64,000 nucleotides of DNA from Mucilaginibacter lappiensis (GCF_900155965.1 NZ_FTMG01000018.1:84430-148429), one strand, 5' to 3'; shown: positions 8,242 through 18,070, numbered from the stretch's first letter. Numbers and translations: made by a program. Notes: a model not told the origin generated them from the letters alone.

Positions 8242-9648
8242 ATGAAATTAAGCAATAGTATAAAAGCAATTTGCCTGGGGTTGTTTTGCAGCCTGGGCAT
8301 ATCTGCGTATGCGCAAAGTAACAAACCTGTAAAAACACTGGCGCAGCTGCAACAAGAGTTTGTTGATCTGCGTTTTGGCATGTTCATCCATTTTAACATT
8401 CCAACTTACATGAATCAGGATTGGGCCGATCCTGAAGCATCACCTGCCATTTTTAATCCAACAAAGCTCAATTGCGATCAGTGGGCCAAAGCGGCCAAAT
8501 CTGCTCATATGAGCTATGGCTGTATCACCACCAAACATCACAGCGGCTTTTGTATATGGGATACCAAAACTACCGATTACAACGTAATGAATAGTCCGCT
8601 GAAAAGGGATGTGGTTAAAGAGTACGCGGATGCATTCAGGGCCAACGGACTGAAAGTGTTTTTATACTATTCTATCCTGGATACCCATCATCGGTTACGG
8701 CCTAATGGCATAACTCCTAAACATATCGATATGATCAAGGCCCAGATCACCGAATTGCTGACCAGATACGGTGACATCGGCGCGCTGATCATTGATGGCT
8801 GGGATGCACCATGGTCAAGAATATCTTATGACGATGTGCCTTTTGAAGAGATCTATCGTTTGGTAAAATCGTTACAGCCTAATTGCCTGGTTATGGATCT
8901 TAACGGAGCCAAATACCCTGCCGAAGGTATGTTTTATACCGATATTAAAACGTATGAGCAGGGGGCTGGTCAGCACATTTCAAAAGAGAATAATAATATG
9001 CCCGCACTTTCCTGCTATCCGTTACAAAAACACTGGTTCTGGAATTTGTCTGATCCTACCGATGCGGTGAAGGATCCCGCTAAACTGGTCAACGATAATA
9101 TCATTCCATTTAATAATGTGGATTGTAATTTTATCCTGAATGTAGCACCTAATCGTGATGGCCTTATTGATGATAATGCACTTGCAGCCCTCAAAAAAAT
9201 AGGGGAGATGTGGAAGAATGAAGGTCCTGTGGCTAAGTTGCCTAAACTAGAGGCTCCTATTATATCATCAAATCTGGCTAAAAACCAATTCTCCAATTCC
9301 AGTTGGAGCGATGATTCCAATATCATGGATTTTGCCAATGATGATGATTTTCATTCTTCATGGATCTCAAACCCAACCGTAAAAAATCCATGGTACGAGA
9401 TTGTGTTCAAACGTGATTTGGGATTTAATACCATCGCTATTACCGAAGAGAAACCAAACATCACCAAACTACACCTGGAATATTGTGAAAATGGCACCTG
9501 GAAACTTTTGTTTGAAGGCGAGAGCAAAAATAAAGTAAAAATATTCCGCTTTGACAGGGTATGGGGTAGTAAAATACGGGTGTCTGTTGATGCTGCTGAT
9601 CACCAGGTATCTATTGCTGAAGTTGGAGTTTATAACGAAAGAAGATAA
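8242..9648 (+). CDS. GH29-like alpha-L-fucosidase with C-terminal discoidin-like domain
   Basis: The protein (468 aa) has a signal peptide of about 25 residues (ISAYAQ). The N-terminal barrel carries RFGMFIHFN (about 44-52), KHHSGF (98-103), a typical GH29 substrate-binding motif, and ALIIDGWDAPW with Asp185 in the position of the family nucleophile. The usual WFDG form is replaced by IIDG, so this is a divergent member. Residues from about 345 onward form a beta-sandwich resembling an F5/8 type C module. The predicted role is removal of alpha-linked fucose from glycans in the periplasm or at the surface. The gene sits between the peptidase and two mannosidases in one orientation. Confidence 0.88.
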   Translation: MKLSNSIKAICLGLFCSLGISAYAQSNKPVKTLAQLQQEFVDLRFGMFIHFNIPTYMNQDWADPEASPAIFNPTKLNCDQWAKAAKSAHMSYGCITTKHHSGFCIWDTKTTDYNVMNSPLKRDVVKEYADAFRANGLKVFLYYSILDTHHRLRPNGITPKHIDMIKAQITELLTRYGDIGALIIDGWDAPWSRISYDDVPFEEIYRLVKSLQPNCLVMDLNGAKYPAEGMFYTDIKTYEQGAGQHISKENNNMPALSCYPLQKHWFWNLSDPTDAVKDPAKLVNDNIIPFNNVDCNFILNVAPNRDGLIDDNALAALKKIGEMWKNEGPVAKLPKLEAPIISSNLAKNQFSNSSWSDDSNIMDFANDDDFHSSWISNPTVKNPWYEIVFKRDLGFNTIAITEEKPNITKLHLEYCENGTWKLLFEGESKNKVKIFRFDRVWGSKIRVSVDAADHQVSIAEVGVYNERR

Positions 9649-9710
9649 TAAAAATAATAATAACACATTAACCTGAAACCTGCAGTTTCATCACAACTAA
9701 ATTATAACTA

Positions 9711-11996
9711 ATGAAAGCACTTTTTAGCGCCATTTTAGTTTCGCTTTGCGTGAGTACTTATGCACAGCAAACTAAAACAATCGGCAGCCCGGTTGATTAT
9801 ATCAATCCCTTGATGGGCACAGATTCTAAACCCGACCTGTCTAATGGCAACACTTATCCGGCCATAGCATTACCCTGGGGTATGAACACCTGGACGCCAC
9901 AAACCGGCAAGATGGGTGATGGCTGGCAGTATACTTATGCTGCCGATAAAATACGCGGTTTTAAACAAACCCACCAGCCAAGTCCCTGGATGAATGATTA
10001 TGGGCAATTTGTAATTATGCCGGTAACCGGTCGTCTGCGTTTTGATCAGGATGATCGCGCCAGCTGGTTTTCGCATAAATCAGAAACGGCCAAACCCTAT
10101 TATTATAGCGTTTACCTGGCCGATGCTGATGTAACTACGGAGATAACCCCGACGGAACGCGCTGCCCAGTTCAGGTTCACCTTCCCTAAATCTGACAGTT
10201 CGTTTGTTGTAGTTGATGCTTTTAACAAGGCGTCATACATCAAAATATTGCCTAAGGAGCAAAAGATCATTGGTTACAGCACCCGCTATGCACGCGGTAA
10301 AATGACCAACTTTAAAAACTATTTTGTTATTTATGTAGATAAGCCTTTTACGCTGGCCAAAGCATGGCATGATAAAACGCTTGCCCATGATTCGCTAGAG
10401 ATCACCAGCGCGCATTCCGGCGCGGTTATCGGCTTTAAAACTACCAAAGGCGAAAAGGTACATTTGAAAGTGGCTTCTTCATTTGTAAGCTTTGAACAGG
10501 CTGAACTTAACCTGAAACGCGAGTTGGCAAACGATAATTTTGATGCTACTTGCCAAAAAGCCAAAGCGGTATGGAATAAAACTTTGAGCCGCATTAATGT
10601 AGAAGGTGGTAGCATCGATCAAACCCGTACTTTTTATAGCTGCATGTACCGCATGCTGTTTTTTCCGAACAAATTGTATGAGTTGGATGCCCAGAATAAG
10701 ATAATTCATTACAGCCCGTACAATGGCAAAATAATGCCTGGCTATTTGTTTGGCGGCACCGGTTTTTGGGATACTTTCAGAGCGCTTTATCCGTTCCTAA
10801 ACCTGGTTTATCCATCCATCAATAAGGAGATGCAGGAAGGTTTGATCAATGACTATAAAGAAGGTGGCTGGCTGCCAGAATGGTCGAGCCCGGGTTATGC
10901 CGATATTATGGTGGGTAATAACTCAGCATCAGTTGTTGCCGAAGCCTATTTGAAAGGCTTGCGAGGGTACGATATCAATACCCTTTACGATGCCCTGGTA
11001 CATGGCGCCAATAATGAAGGCCCAATATCTGCCGTTGGGCGCTATGGTGTAAAATATTATAATGAACTGGGCTATGTACCTTATGATGTAAAGATTAACG
11101 AAAACGCCGCCCGTACCCTGGAATATGCTTATGACGATTTTGCCATTTATCAATTGGGTAAAGCCCTGGGCAAACCACAATCTGAAACGGACATTTACAA
11201 AAAGCGCAGCCAAAATTACCGCAACCTGTTTGATCCTTCAACTGGTTTAATGCGTGGTAAAAATAAGGACGGCTCTTTTCAAACTCCTTTTAATCCCTTT
11301 AAATGGGGCGATGCTTTTACTGAAGGTAACAGCTGGCACTACAGCTGGGGAGTATTTCATGATATTCAGGGACTTATTAACCTGATGGGCGGTAAACAAA
11401 AATTTGTGAGCAAATTGGACTCGGTGTTTACGATGCCACCCGTGTTTGACGATAGTTATTATGGTGGGGTGATTCACGAGATCCGTGAAATGCAAATAGC
11501 TAATATGGGTCAGTACGCCCATGGTAATCAGCCTATACAACATATGATATACCTGTATAATTATGCAGGTGAACCCTGGAAAACTCAATACTGGGCCCGC
11601 GAAACTATGAATCGCATGTACAAAGCCACCCCAGATGGCTACTGCGGCGATGAAGATAACGGCCAAACATCTGCCTGGTATGTGTTCTCGGCTATGGGTT
11701 TTTACCCGGTTTGTCCTGCCAGTGATCAGTATGTGCTGGGTGCACCATTATTTAAAAAGCTAACCCTGACACTGGAGAACGGTAAACAGGTAGTGATCAA
11801 TGCACCGGCTAATAGTGCCCAGAACCGTTACGTACAAACGTTTAATGTTAACGGTAAAACATATAGCCCAAACTGGTTAAGTCACCAAGCTTTAATGAAA
11901 GGCGCGGTGATTAATGTAGGTATGGGAGCAATGCCAAACAAAACACGGGGTACACAAGACAAGGATTTTCCATTTTCTCTGTCAGAGAAAAACTAA
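9711..11996 (+). CDS. GH92 glycosidase with Gln replacing the usual acid (candidate mannosyl-phosphate specificity)
   Basis: The protein (761 aa) has a signal peptide of about 18 residues (STYAQ). It has the full GH92 layout: an N-terminal sandwich starting VDYINPLMGTDS, then the (alpha/alpha)6 barrel with GTGFWDTFRALYPFL, ALEYAYDDFA-type and GNSWHYSWGVFHD segments, and DEDNGQTSAWYVFSAMGFYPV. GH92 enzymes are calcium-dependent exo-alpha-mannosidases. The normal GNEPSHH motif reads GNQPIQH, with codon CAG at 11529-11531, so Gln607 stands where the general acid Glu is expected. The gene is 62 bp from the fucosidase and 9 bp from the next GH92, in one operon. It is either specialised for activated substrates or inactive. 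Confidence 0.93.
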   Translation: MKALFSAILVSLCVSTYAQQTKTIGSPVDYINPLMGTDSKPDLSNGNTYPAIALPWGMNTWTPQTGKMGDGWQYTYAADKIRGFKQTHQPSPWMNDYGQFVIMPVTGRLRFDQDDRASWFSHKSETAKPYYYSVYLADADVTTEITPTERAAQFRFTFPKSDSSFVVVDAFNKASYIKILPKEQKIIGYSTRYARGKMTNFKNYFVIYVDKPFTLAKAWHDKTLAHDSLEITSAHSGAVIGFKTTKGEKVHLKVASSFVSFEQAELNLKRELANDNFDATCQKAKAVWNKTLSRINVEGGSIDQTRTFYSCMYRMLFFPNKLYELDAQNKIIHYSPYNGKIMPGYLFGGTGFWDTFRALYPFLNLVYPSINKEMQEGLINDYKEGGWLPEWSSPGYADIMVGNNSASVVAEAYLKGLRGYDINTLYDALVHGANNEGPISAVGRYGVKYYNELGYVPYDVKINENAARTLEYAYDDFAIYQLGKALGKPQSETDIYKKRSQNYRNLFDPSTGLMRGKNKDGSFQTPFNPFKWGDAFTEGNSWHYSWGVFHDIQGLINLMGGKQKFVSKLDSVFTMPPVFDDSYYGGVIHEIREMQIANMGQYAHGNQPIQHMIYLYNYAGEPWKTQYWARETMNRMYKATPDGYCGDEDNGQTSAWYVFSAMGFYPVCPASDQYVLGAPLFKKLTLTLENGKQVVINAPANSAQNRYVQTFNVNGKTYSPNWLSHQALMKGAVINVGMGAMPNKTRGTQDKDFPFSLSEKN

Positions 11997-12005
11997 TTAT
12001 ATCAT

Positions 12006-14297
12006 ATGAAACATTTATTCACTGCTTTTTTATTGTGCACCGCTTTTACAGCAGGTGCACAAACGCAGCCGGCAGAAAAACTGGTACAATACGTAAACCC
12101 TATTATAGGCACCCAACGCATGGGGCACACTTATCCGGGAGCCACCGTGCCTTTTGGCATGGTGCAGTTAAGCCCCGAAACGGATACTGCGAGTTACGAG
12201 CTTAATGGCCATTATAATCCCGATGTATATAAATACTGCGCAGGTTATCAATATGATGATAAAACTATTGTAGGCTTTAGCCACACGCATTTTAGTGGTA
12301 CAGGGCATTCCGATCTGGGCGATTTCCTGATCATGCCTACCGTGGGCGCTTTGAAATTAAATCCGGGCACCGCAGATAAGCCGGGTAGTGGTTACCGCTC
12401 AGCTTTTTCGCACCAAAATGAAGTTACCGAGGCCAACTATTACAAAGTGAAGCTGGATGCCAGCAACATCATTGCCGAAATGACTACTACTACACGGGTA
12501 GGCTTTCATCAATACACTTTCCCCAAATCAGATCAATCACATATTATTTTGGATCTGATGGCAGGGATCTATAACTATCCGGATAAAAACGTATGGACTT
12601 ACCTGAGAGTATTGAACGACTCTACCGTGGTTGGCTATCGGCAAACCAATGGCTGGGCGCGTACCCGTACGCTGTACTTTGCTATGAGTTTTTCCAAACC
12701 ATTCTATCAGCATGGCTACAAAAAGTTTGATAAACGCGAAGTTTACGGCGGTTTCTGGGGTAAGTTCAATCAAACTAAAAACTTCCCGGAGATAGCCGGT
12801 CGCCAGATCAGAAGCTATTTTGATTTTAAAACCGAAGAAGGCGAAAAGATCAAGATCAAATTTGCCATATCGCCGGTAAGTATGAATGGCGCGCTTAATA
12901 ACATGCAGACCGAACTACCGGGCTGGGATTTTGATAAAGTGAAAAACGACGGACAACAGCAATGGGAACAGGAGTTACACAAAATTGTGATACAGGGCAG
13001 CAAAGAGACTAAACAGAACTTTTATACCTCCATGTATCACGCCATGATCAACCCAACCATTTATATGGATGCTGACAGCCAGTATGAAGGTCTGGATAAA
13101 AACGTTCATAAAGCCGATGGTTTTACCAACTATACTACATTCTCTATGTGGGATACTTATCGTGCTTTGCACCCATTGTTCAATATTATTGAACCTAAGC
13201 GTAATGCAGATATAGTACAATCAATGATGGCGCACTTTGATCAGAGCCCGGAGAAGATGCTGCCTATATGGTCAAACTCAGGTAACGAAAATTGGTGCAT
13301 GAGCGGTTATCATAGCGTAACAGTACTGGCCGATGCAGTTGTAAAAGGTAACGCTCCGTTTGATGCCAATAAAGCGTTGGATGCCTGCGTCGCTACAGCT
13401 CGCCATCGCGATTATGAAGGTATAGGTGAATACATAGATAGAGGCTACATCCCAGACGAAAAAAGTGGCGTATCAGTATCCTCAACCCTGGAGTATGCTT
13501 TTGACGACTGGGCTATTGCACAAATGGCCAAAAAGCTGAACCGCAATGATATTTACGAAGAGTTTATCAAACGCTCGCAAAATTATAAGAACGTATATGA
13601 TGCCAAATCTGGTTTCATGCGCCCAAAACTGGCTGATGGTACCTTCCGCCAAAAGTTTGATGCGTTGAGTACTATTAACGAAGGCTTTATTGAAGGTAAC
13701 TCCTGGAACTATACGCTGTTTGCTCCGCAAGATCCGGAAGGATTGATCAAGCTGATGGGTGGCAATAAACGTTTTGTAGGTTACCTGGATTCCTTATTCA
13801 CCATGAACCTGCCCGATAAATACTTTGCCGAAACTGAGGATATTACCCGGGATGGCATTATCGGCAATTATGTGCATGGTAACGAGCCATCGCACCACGT
13901 AGCTTACCTATACAATTGGACAGACAAACCCTGGAAAACGCAGGAACGTATCCGGATGATATTGCCGCGTATGTACAAGCCAACGCCAGATGGTTTAGGT
14001 GGTAATGATGATACCGGTCAGATGAGTGCATGGTACATCTTCAGCTCGCTGGGTTTTTACCCGGTAGCACCAGGATCAGATCAATATTCAACCGGTAGTC
14101 CGGCAGTGAACGGCGCGGTGATCAATCTGGATAACGGCAAAACGTTTACCATCAATGTTAAAAACCAGAGCCCTAAAAACGTATATGTACAAAAGATGGT
14201 ACTGAACGGCAAAGCATTAGATAAGCTATTTATTAGCCACGCCGATATCATGAACGGCGGCGAGATCACTTTTTATATGGGATCAAAGCATAAGTAA
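12006..14297 (+). CDS. GH92 exo-alpha-mannosidase (canonical active site)
   Basis: The protein (763 aa) has a signal peptide of about 19 residues (FTAGAQ). Family GH92 is shown by YVNPIIGT near the N terminus, GFSHTHFSGTGHSDLGD, FSMWDTYRALHPLFN, GNSWNYTLFAPQD, the intact GNEPSHH motif with Glu627 in the general acid position, and GGNDDTGQMSAWYIFSSLGFYPV. GH92 members are calcium-dependent inverting enzymes that trim alpha-mannose from high-mannose N-glycans or yeast mannan. Its exact linkage cannot be read here. It follows the first GH92 by only 9 bp and ends the forward operon, with a terminator 18 bp after the stop. The two copies are paralogues and differ in the acid motif. Confidence 0.95.
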   Translation: MKHLFTAFLLCTAFTAGAQTQPAEKLVQYVNPIIGTQRMGHTYPGATVPFGMVQLSPETDTASYELNGHYNPDVYKYCAGYQYDDKTIVGFSHTHFSGTGHSDLGDFLIMPTVGALKLNPGTADKPGSGYRSAFSHQNEVTEANYYKVKLDASNIIAEMTTTTRVGFHQYTFPKSDQSHIILDLMAGIYNYPDKNVWTYLRVLNDSTVVGYRQTNGWARTRTLYFAMSFSKPFYQHGYKKFDKREVYGGFWGKFNQTKNFPEIAGRQIRSYFDFKTEEGEKIKIKFAISPVSMNGALNNMQTELPGWDFDKVKNDGQQQWEQELHKIVIQGSKETKQNFYTSMYHAMINPTIYMDADSQYEGLDKNVHKADGFTNYTTFSMWDTYRALHPLFNIIEPKRNADIVQSMMAHFDQSPEKMLPIWSNSGNENWCMSGYHSVTVLADAVVKGNAPFDANKALDACVATARHRDYEGIGEYIDRGYIPDEKSGVSVSSTLEYAFDDWAIAQMAKKLNRNDIYEEFIKRSQNYKNVYDAKSGFMRPKLADGTFRQKFDALSTINEGFIEGNSWNYTLFAPQDPEGLIKLMGGNKRFVGYLDSLFTMNLPDKYFAETEDITRDGIIGNYVHGNEPSHHVAYLYNWTDKPWKTQERIRMILPRMYKPTPDGLGGNDDTGQMSAWYIFSSLGFYPVAPGSDQYSTGSPAVNGAVINLDNGKTFTINVKNQSPKNVYVQKMVLNGKALDKLFISHADIMNGGEITFYMGSKHK

Positions 14298-14315
14298 AAC
14301 TATCAATCGTATTAT

Positions 14316-14357
14316 AAAAAAGAGGCTGTATCATCAATCATGATCAGCCTCTTTTTT
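14316..14357 (+). terminator. Intrinsic terminator after the GH92 genes
   Basis: The stem AAAAAAGAGGCTG / CAGCCTCTTTTTT (14316-14328 and 14345-14357) is perfect over 13 bp with a 16-nt loop and a closing T-run. It works for the forward operon and may also act on the converging GH38 transcript. Confidence 0.85.
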
Positions 14358-14391
14358 ATTTGATGTATAGTCTTGGGTTGGATTGACTCAA

Positions 14392-14497
14392 AAAAGTGGG
14401 TTTACATGGTTTACACTTTTTATGGTTAACATTGATTTATATTATTGATAATCAATAAATTGTGTATTTTTTTCAAAAAAAGTGTAAACCCACTTTT
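14392..14497. repeat. 106-bp inverted-repeat element, copy 1
   Basis: Perfect 15-bp terminal inverted repeats AAAAGTGGGTTTACA (14392-14406) and TGTAAACCCACTTTT (14483-14497) enclose an AT-rich core. The reverse complement of 14393-14497 aligns over its full 105-base length with 44791-44895. It lies between convergent genes, after the terminator of the GH92 operon and 19 bp before the GH38 stop. There is no open frame inside. It resembles a small nonautonomous element (MITE-like), or a conserved regulatory or terminator hairpin. Confidence 0.75.
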
Positions 14498-14516
14498 GCA
14501 TAAATATTATCGGCTA

Positions 14517-17432
14517 CTATCTCTCTATCCTCACACTCAATACGCCTTTAGCTGGGATAGTGAATCGATCATTTAATGGCTTTAATTTATCCTCCATCAA
14601 ATTACTTTCCCAAACCTTAATAGTGGATACCGTATTCGGAGTGATGTCCACTTCGCTATCCGTATCGCCACTGTTCACCAGTTGAGCTATTACACCTTGC
14701 CCATCATCAGTGGGTTTGAGGGCTTCTACGTAAATGTTATCACCGTTGATTTTCAAGAACAGGCCTTTTTCCGGCGCGCCAGTGGCCGCGGATACAACTA
14801 GAGGCTGGTGATTATTCAGCCCTTTTTGATTAGCTTTAAAGTTGTTAAAACCAATTTCATGGGCTTGTATAAAATAATGGAATGTGGCTTTACCTTCCTG
14901 ATCCGCACGAAAATTGGTATGCCACAGGTTGTTCATCACCCAGGAATATAAAACCGGTGATTGCGGGGTGAACGAAAGCCATTGCGGTGCATGATGCAAG
15001 CCACCCAGGAGGTTGCCTGTGGTAATACTGCCTATCTCGAATAAAGGAGCATCCGGGCTCGACCAGGTAATGCCGTACGCGCTGTTAGATACATCAACCC
15101 AGCGCTGCATGGTAAACCAGTTGTGATTGGCATAAGGCAATTGATCTGCCTCCGCAAGGGCACTACCCCAGGGAATACTGTAACGCACTTGTGCGCCGGG
15201 TACATTAAACGGAAATGCAAAATGCACACTCTCTTTATTTCTGATCGCAGTTTTATCTATGGTATTGATGATTTCTACCTGATCCAATCCGCTCACCAGT
15301 CTTACTTCCCGTGTAAGGCCTTGAGTTCCGGGAGCATCAGACGTAATGAGCAAGCTTACCACCAAAGGTCCTTTCTCCTTGATATTGATCTGCGTATTGG
15401 TGGTGCTCACGAGTTTCTTTAATGAATCGCCCGGCATATACATATACTGGTTTAACCCGGCAGAATCAGCGGCAACATAATTACGGCTAGTTGCTCCTTT
15501 AATAAGCTTTACAATATTGCCGCTTTTAGCATCCACAGCAACCGTATAAATGTCATTGCTTAAACTGTTACCGCTAACCCTGGCCTGCCCATTACTGAAT
15601 GCTTTACCTGTATAAATGGTATAAGTACTCTTACCCAGCGCCGGTACGGCATTCGCCACAAAAGCCAGTTCGCCGCTGCTTAAGCGTTGTGAGGTGATCT
15701 TTTTACCTGTGGCATCTTTAACCAGGTCGCCGGTTTTGCTTAAGCTGGCAGGTATGTAAACCACATCAGTACGAAGCCAGTTGGTGGTATTGTATACATC
15801 AATAGCATGGGTTTGCGTTGCAGATGGTTTTAGGGCCTCGGTCATTAAAGAATCTACTTGCTTTTCGGCACGCAGTACATAACCTTGCTTTACATTCCAT
15901 TCGCTTTTTACCTTTTCGTTGTCAGGTTCGCCTACACTATTATAGGCTCCCCAGGTATGCTCGTGATAGAGTAGCAGGTTTTTCCAGGTATCATCAAAAG
16001 CAACAACTGGGTAGGCCGGTTTATTACGGATAGCCCAGATGGCCCCGGTTTGTTTAAGCCGATCGGATGTAATCCGACTCAAAGCCGTTTCCCGTGCAGC
16101 AGACGAAACACCATCGGTCCAATACTCCGTATAATCGCCACTGAAGGATGGGATCTCATTTTTGTATTGCTTTTCCAGGTCATTGAAAAACTGTTTTACC
16201 GAGGTGATGATCAGTTTGGGAGAAGTATAATGTTCGTTCCAGGCTTTTACGGCGTCGGGTAGTTCCGGGTCGATAGGCGCATTATCGCTCATAGCCCAGG
16301 TGAGTATGGTCATGTTATAAGGGAAATTATTCTGTTCCAGATTACCCAGGTATTGGAAAAGGTATGGATTCAGGAAGTTTTCCTCAGGGTGACCGGTATA
16401 ATAAGGTTTAGGATCATCAATAGTAAAAAAGTTAGGTATTTTGGCCCCTTTAAGCTGATAACCGATGGAGTAGGGCTGGCATTGCCAGAACAATAATTTC
16501 TGTTTACCCGATGGTGATAACCAGTAAAAAGGCTTATCCTGCCATTTGGCCAGGTTTCCGATACGATCAGAGGCGTTGGGGCCGGATAAAAAGTAATGGA
16601 TACCGGTTTGTTCGGCCTGTGCAGCCAATCCCCAGGAAGCTCCCGGCACATCACCCTGGAACATGGTATGGATCTCGATACCCTGCTCGCGCGCCAGCTT
16701 TTGCGATTTGGCAAACATCTGCATCAGCTGCCGTGAATCCGTCATACTGGTATTGATATTGCCATAAGCGCCATCCAGGCTTATCCAGCCTTTTTTTACG
16801 GCGCTCCAAAAGCGGGCTTTCTTTTCGGCGCTGGCTTGTTTCAAGTAATTATCCACCACCCATATAGCCTCGGTTGTCCATTTGAAACGGGCCTCGGCGG
16901 GGTAGTTCTGCGTTTTTTCGGCCAGATCGATAGATTCATCAATATTATCCATGTGCAGCTTAAGTACTTTGGCTTGGGTATTGGTATAACCAATATCAAC
17001 ATGCGAGTGAGGTAGTACATAAACAGTCCAGTTGTCTCTTGCTGGCTCAACAATACAACGGGCCCAATAGGTTTGCCCATTATAGGTTAAGGTAACAGTA
17101 AGCTGGGTAGCTATTTTAATAGCAGGGCCGGGCAGTGGCACCTCAAATACATCCAATCCAGTGGCACTGGTTGGTATAGCAATATTATCGGTATGATTAT
17201 TAAATGAAACGGATAACGTACCGGCATTATAACTTTTACCACTCTTAAAAAGCAGCCGCGCTACACGTCTGTTTTCGCCATGATAGTTTACATAAGCCAC
17301 CGTAGGCTGCAGCGTTATGGAAGTAAAAGCCGGTTGAGCTTTTTGACCATAAACACCTGTAGCCACGGTGCTCAGTAAAAACAGGATAGTGATAAGGCAA
17401 AAGCTTTTTATGCGGGATTGTCGTATTTTCAT
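14517..17432 (-). CDS. GH38-family alpha-mannosidase, secreted
   Basis: The protein (971 aa) has a signal peptide of about 30 residues (GVYGQ). A beta domain comes first, then the catalytic domain begins with VLPHSHVDIGYT, where His142, His144 and Asp146 match the zinc-binding HxHxDxG of GH38. FQGDVPGASWG, with Asp261, is the likely nucleophile segment. LLYHEHTWGAYNSVGEPDN carries a further conserved His pair. The C-terminal third is the beta-rich GH38 C domain (LVSGLDQVEIINTIDK). These are retaining zinc-dependent alpha-mannosidases. It is longer at the N terminus than cytosolic bacterial GH38 enzymes. It is transcribed opposite to the GH92 genes from its own promoter. A role in trimming the same glycans is inferred from position. 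Confidence 0.88.
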   Translation of the reverse strand: MKIRQSRIKSFCLITILFLLSTVATGVYGQKAQPAFTSITLQPTVAYVNYHGENRRVARLLFKSGKSYNAGTLSVSFNNHTDNIAIPTSATGLDVFEVPLPGPAIKIATQLTVTLTYNGQTYWARCIVEPARDNWTVYVLPHSHVDIGYTNTQAKVLKLHMDNIDESIDLAEKTQNYPAEARFKWTTEAIWVVDNYLKQASAEKKARFWSAVKKGWISLDGAYGNINTSMTDSRQLMQMFAKSQKLAREQGIEIHTMFQGDVPGASWGLAAQAEQTGIHYFLSGPNASDRIGNLAKWQDKPFYWLSPSGKQKLLFWQCQPYSIGYQLKGAKIPNFFTIDDPKPYYTGHPEENFLNPYLFQYLGNLEQNNFPYNMTILTWAMSDNAPIDPELPDAVKAWNEHYTSPKLIITSVKQFFNDLEKQYKNEIPSFSGDYTEYWTDGVSSAARETALSRITSDRLKQTGAIWAIRNKPAYPVVAFDDTWKNLLLYHEHTWGAYNSVGEPDNEKVKSEWNVKQGYVLRAEKQVDSLMTEALKPSATQTHAIDVYNTTNWLRTDVVYIPASLSKTGDLVKDATGKKITSQRLSSGELAFVANAVPALGKSTYTIYTGKAFSNGQARVSGNSLSNDIYTVAVDAKSGNIVKLIKGATSRNYVAADSAGLNQYMYMPGDSLKKLVSTTNTQINIKEKGPLVVSLLITSDAPGTQGLTREVRLVSGLDQVEIINTIDKTAIRNKESVHFAFPFNVPGAQVRYSIPWGSALAEADQLPYANHNWFTMQRWVDVSNSAYGITWSSPDAPLFEIGSITTGNLLGGLHHAPQWLSFTPQSPVLYSWVMNNLWHTNFRADQEGKATFHYFIQAHEIGFNNFKANQKGLNNHQPLVVSAATGAPEKGLFLKINGDNIYVEALKPTDDGQGVIAQLVNSGDTDSEVDITPNTVSTIKVWESNLMEDKLKPLNDRFTIPAKGVLSVRIER

Positions 17433-17484
17433 TATAATGCAAATAGTAAAAATTTAACCGGATGATTTAATATGTTATAATGTA

Positions 17485-17514
17485 CAAACATATAATATAA
17501 AATGAATTAATCAA
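17485..17514 (-). promoter_or_regulatory. Bacteroidota-type promoter of the GH38 gene
   Basis: On the minus strand, -33 TTG (17514-17512) and -7 TATGTTTG (17492-17485, consensus TAnnTTTG) are separated by 19 nt. The -7 box ends 52 nt before the GH38 start codon. Confidence 0.6.
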
Positions 17515-17627
17515 GGTATTTCTTGAGTATTAATCCTTTAAGTTGTTATGCAGTCAAACTGAAAGCTTATTAATGGACCTAATCCGTAAATAGGCATCTT
17601 TATCAAACCATAATCTATCTCAAAATC

Positions 17628-18008
17628 ATGAAAAAGTACCTATTTATTGTGTTCCTTAGTTTTATCGCCAGCGGTGCATTTGCGCAGACACATAAAATAA
17701 CTATCTATAGTTATTTTTCTCAAAACAGTGGTATCGTGGAATATCTAAATTACGATAAGCTTTACCCGGATAGCATCAAGACCACCGTGATGATCGATTA
17801 CAAAAAGAAATATCAAGTCAAAAGTATCAATACCTTACTTTTGAGAATGAATCTTGACGGCTGGAAAATCCTGGCTACTATCCCGGATGCAAGTGGCATT
17901 AATGGAAATGTAGATACTTCAATCAAATATGTAATGGGTAAAGAAATTTTGCTGGATGATGCGGCTATGAAATTGTATCTGCAAAACTTAGATAATCTTA
18001 AAAAATAA
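17628..18008 (+). CDS. Small secreted protein of unknown function
   Basis: The protein (126 aa) has a clear signal peptide of about 20 residues ending GAFAQ, then a charged mature domain of about 105 residues. It has alternating strands and a C-terminal helix (AAMKLYLQNLDNLKK) and no cysteines. I do not recognise a family. It stands alone between two minus-strand glycosidase genes and has its own terminator, so it may not belong functionally to the PUL. The coding signal is good: a proper signal peptide, a normal start and codon use like the neighbours. Confidence 0.75.
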   Translation: MKKYLFIVFLSFIASGAFAQTHKITIYSYFSQNSGIVEYLNYDKLYPDSIKTTVMIDYKKKYQVKSINTLLLRMNLDGWKILATIPDASGINGNVDTSIKYVMGKEILLDDAAMKLYLQNLDNLKK

Positions 18009-18016
18009 CCGGAAAG

Positions 18017-18056
18017 AAAAAGCGTTGCATGATTAATTAATCTTGCAACGCTTTTT
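18017..18056. terminator. Bidirectional intrinsic terminator
   Basis: The 13-bp stem AAAAAGCGTTGCA / TGCAACGCTTTTT (18017-18029, 18044-18056) lies between the convergent small secreted gene and the GH20 gene and has A- and T-runs on both sides. Confidence 0.85.
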
Positions 18057-18070
18057 GATATGATAGCGTA

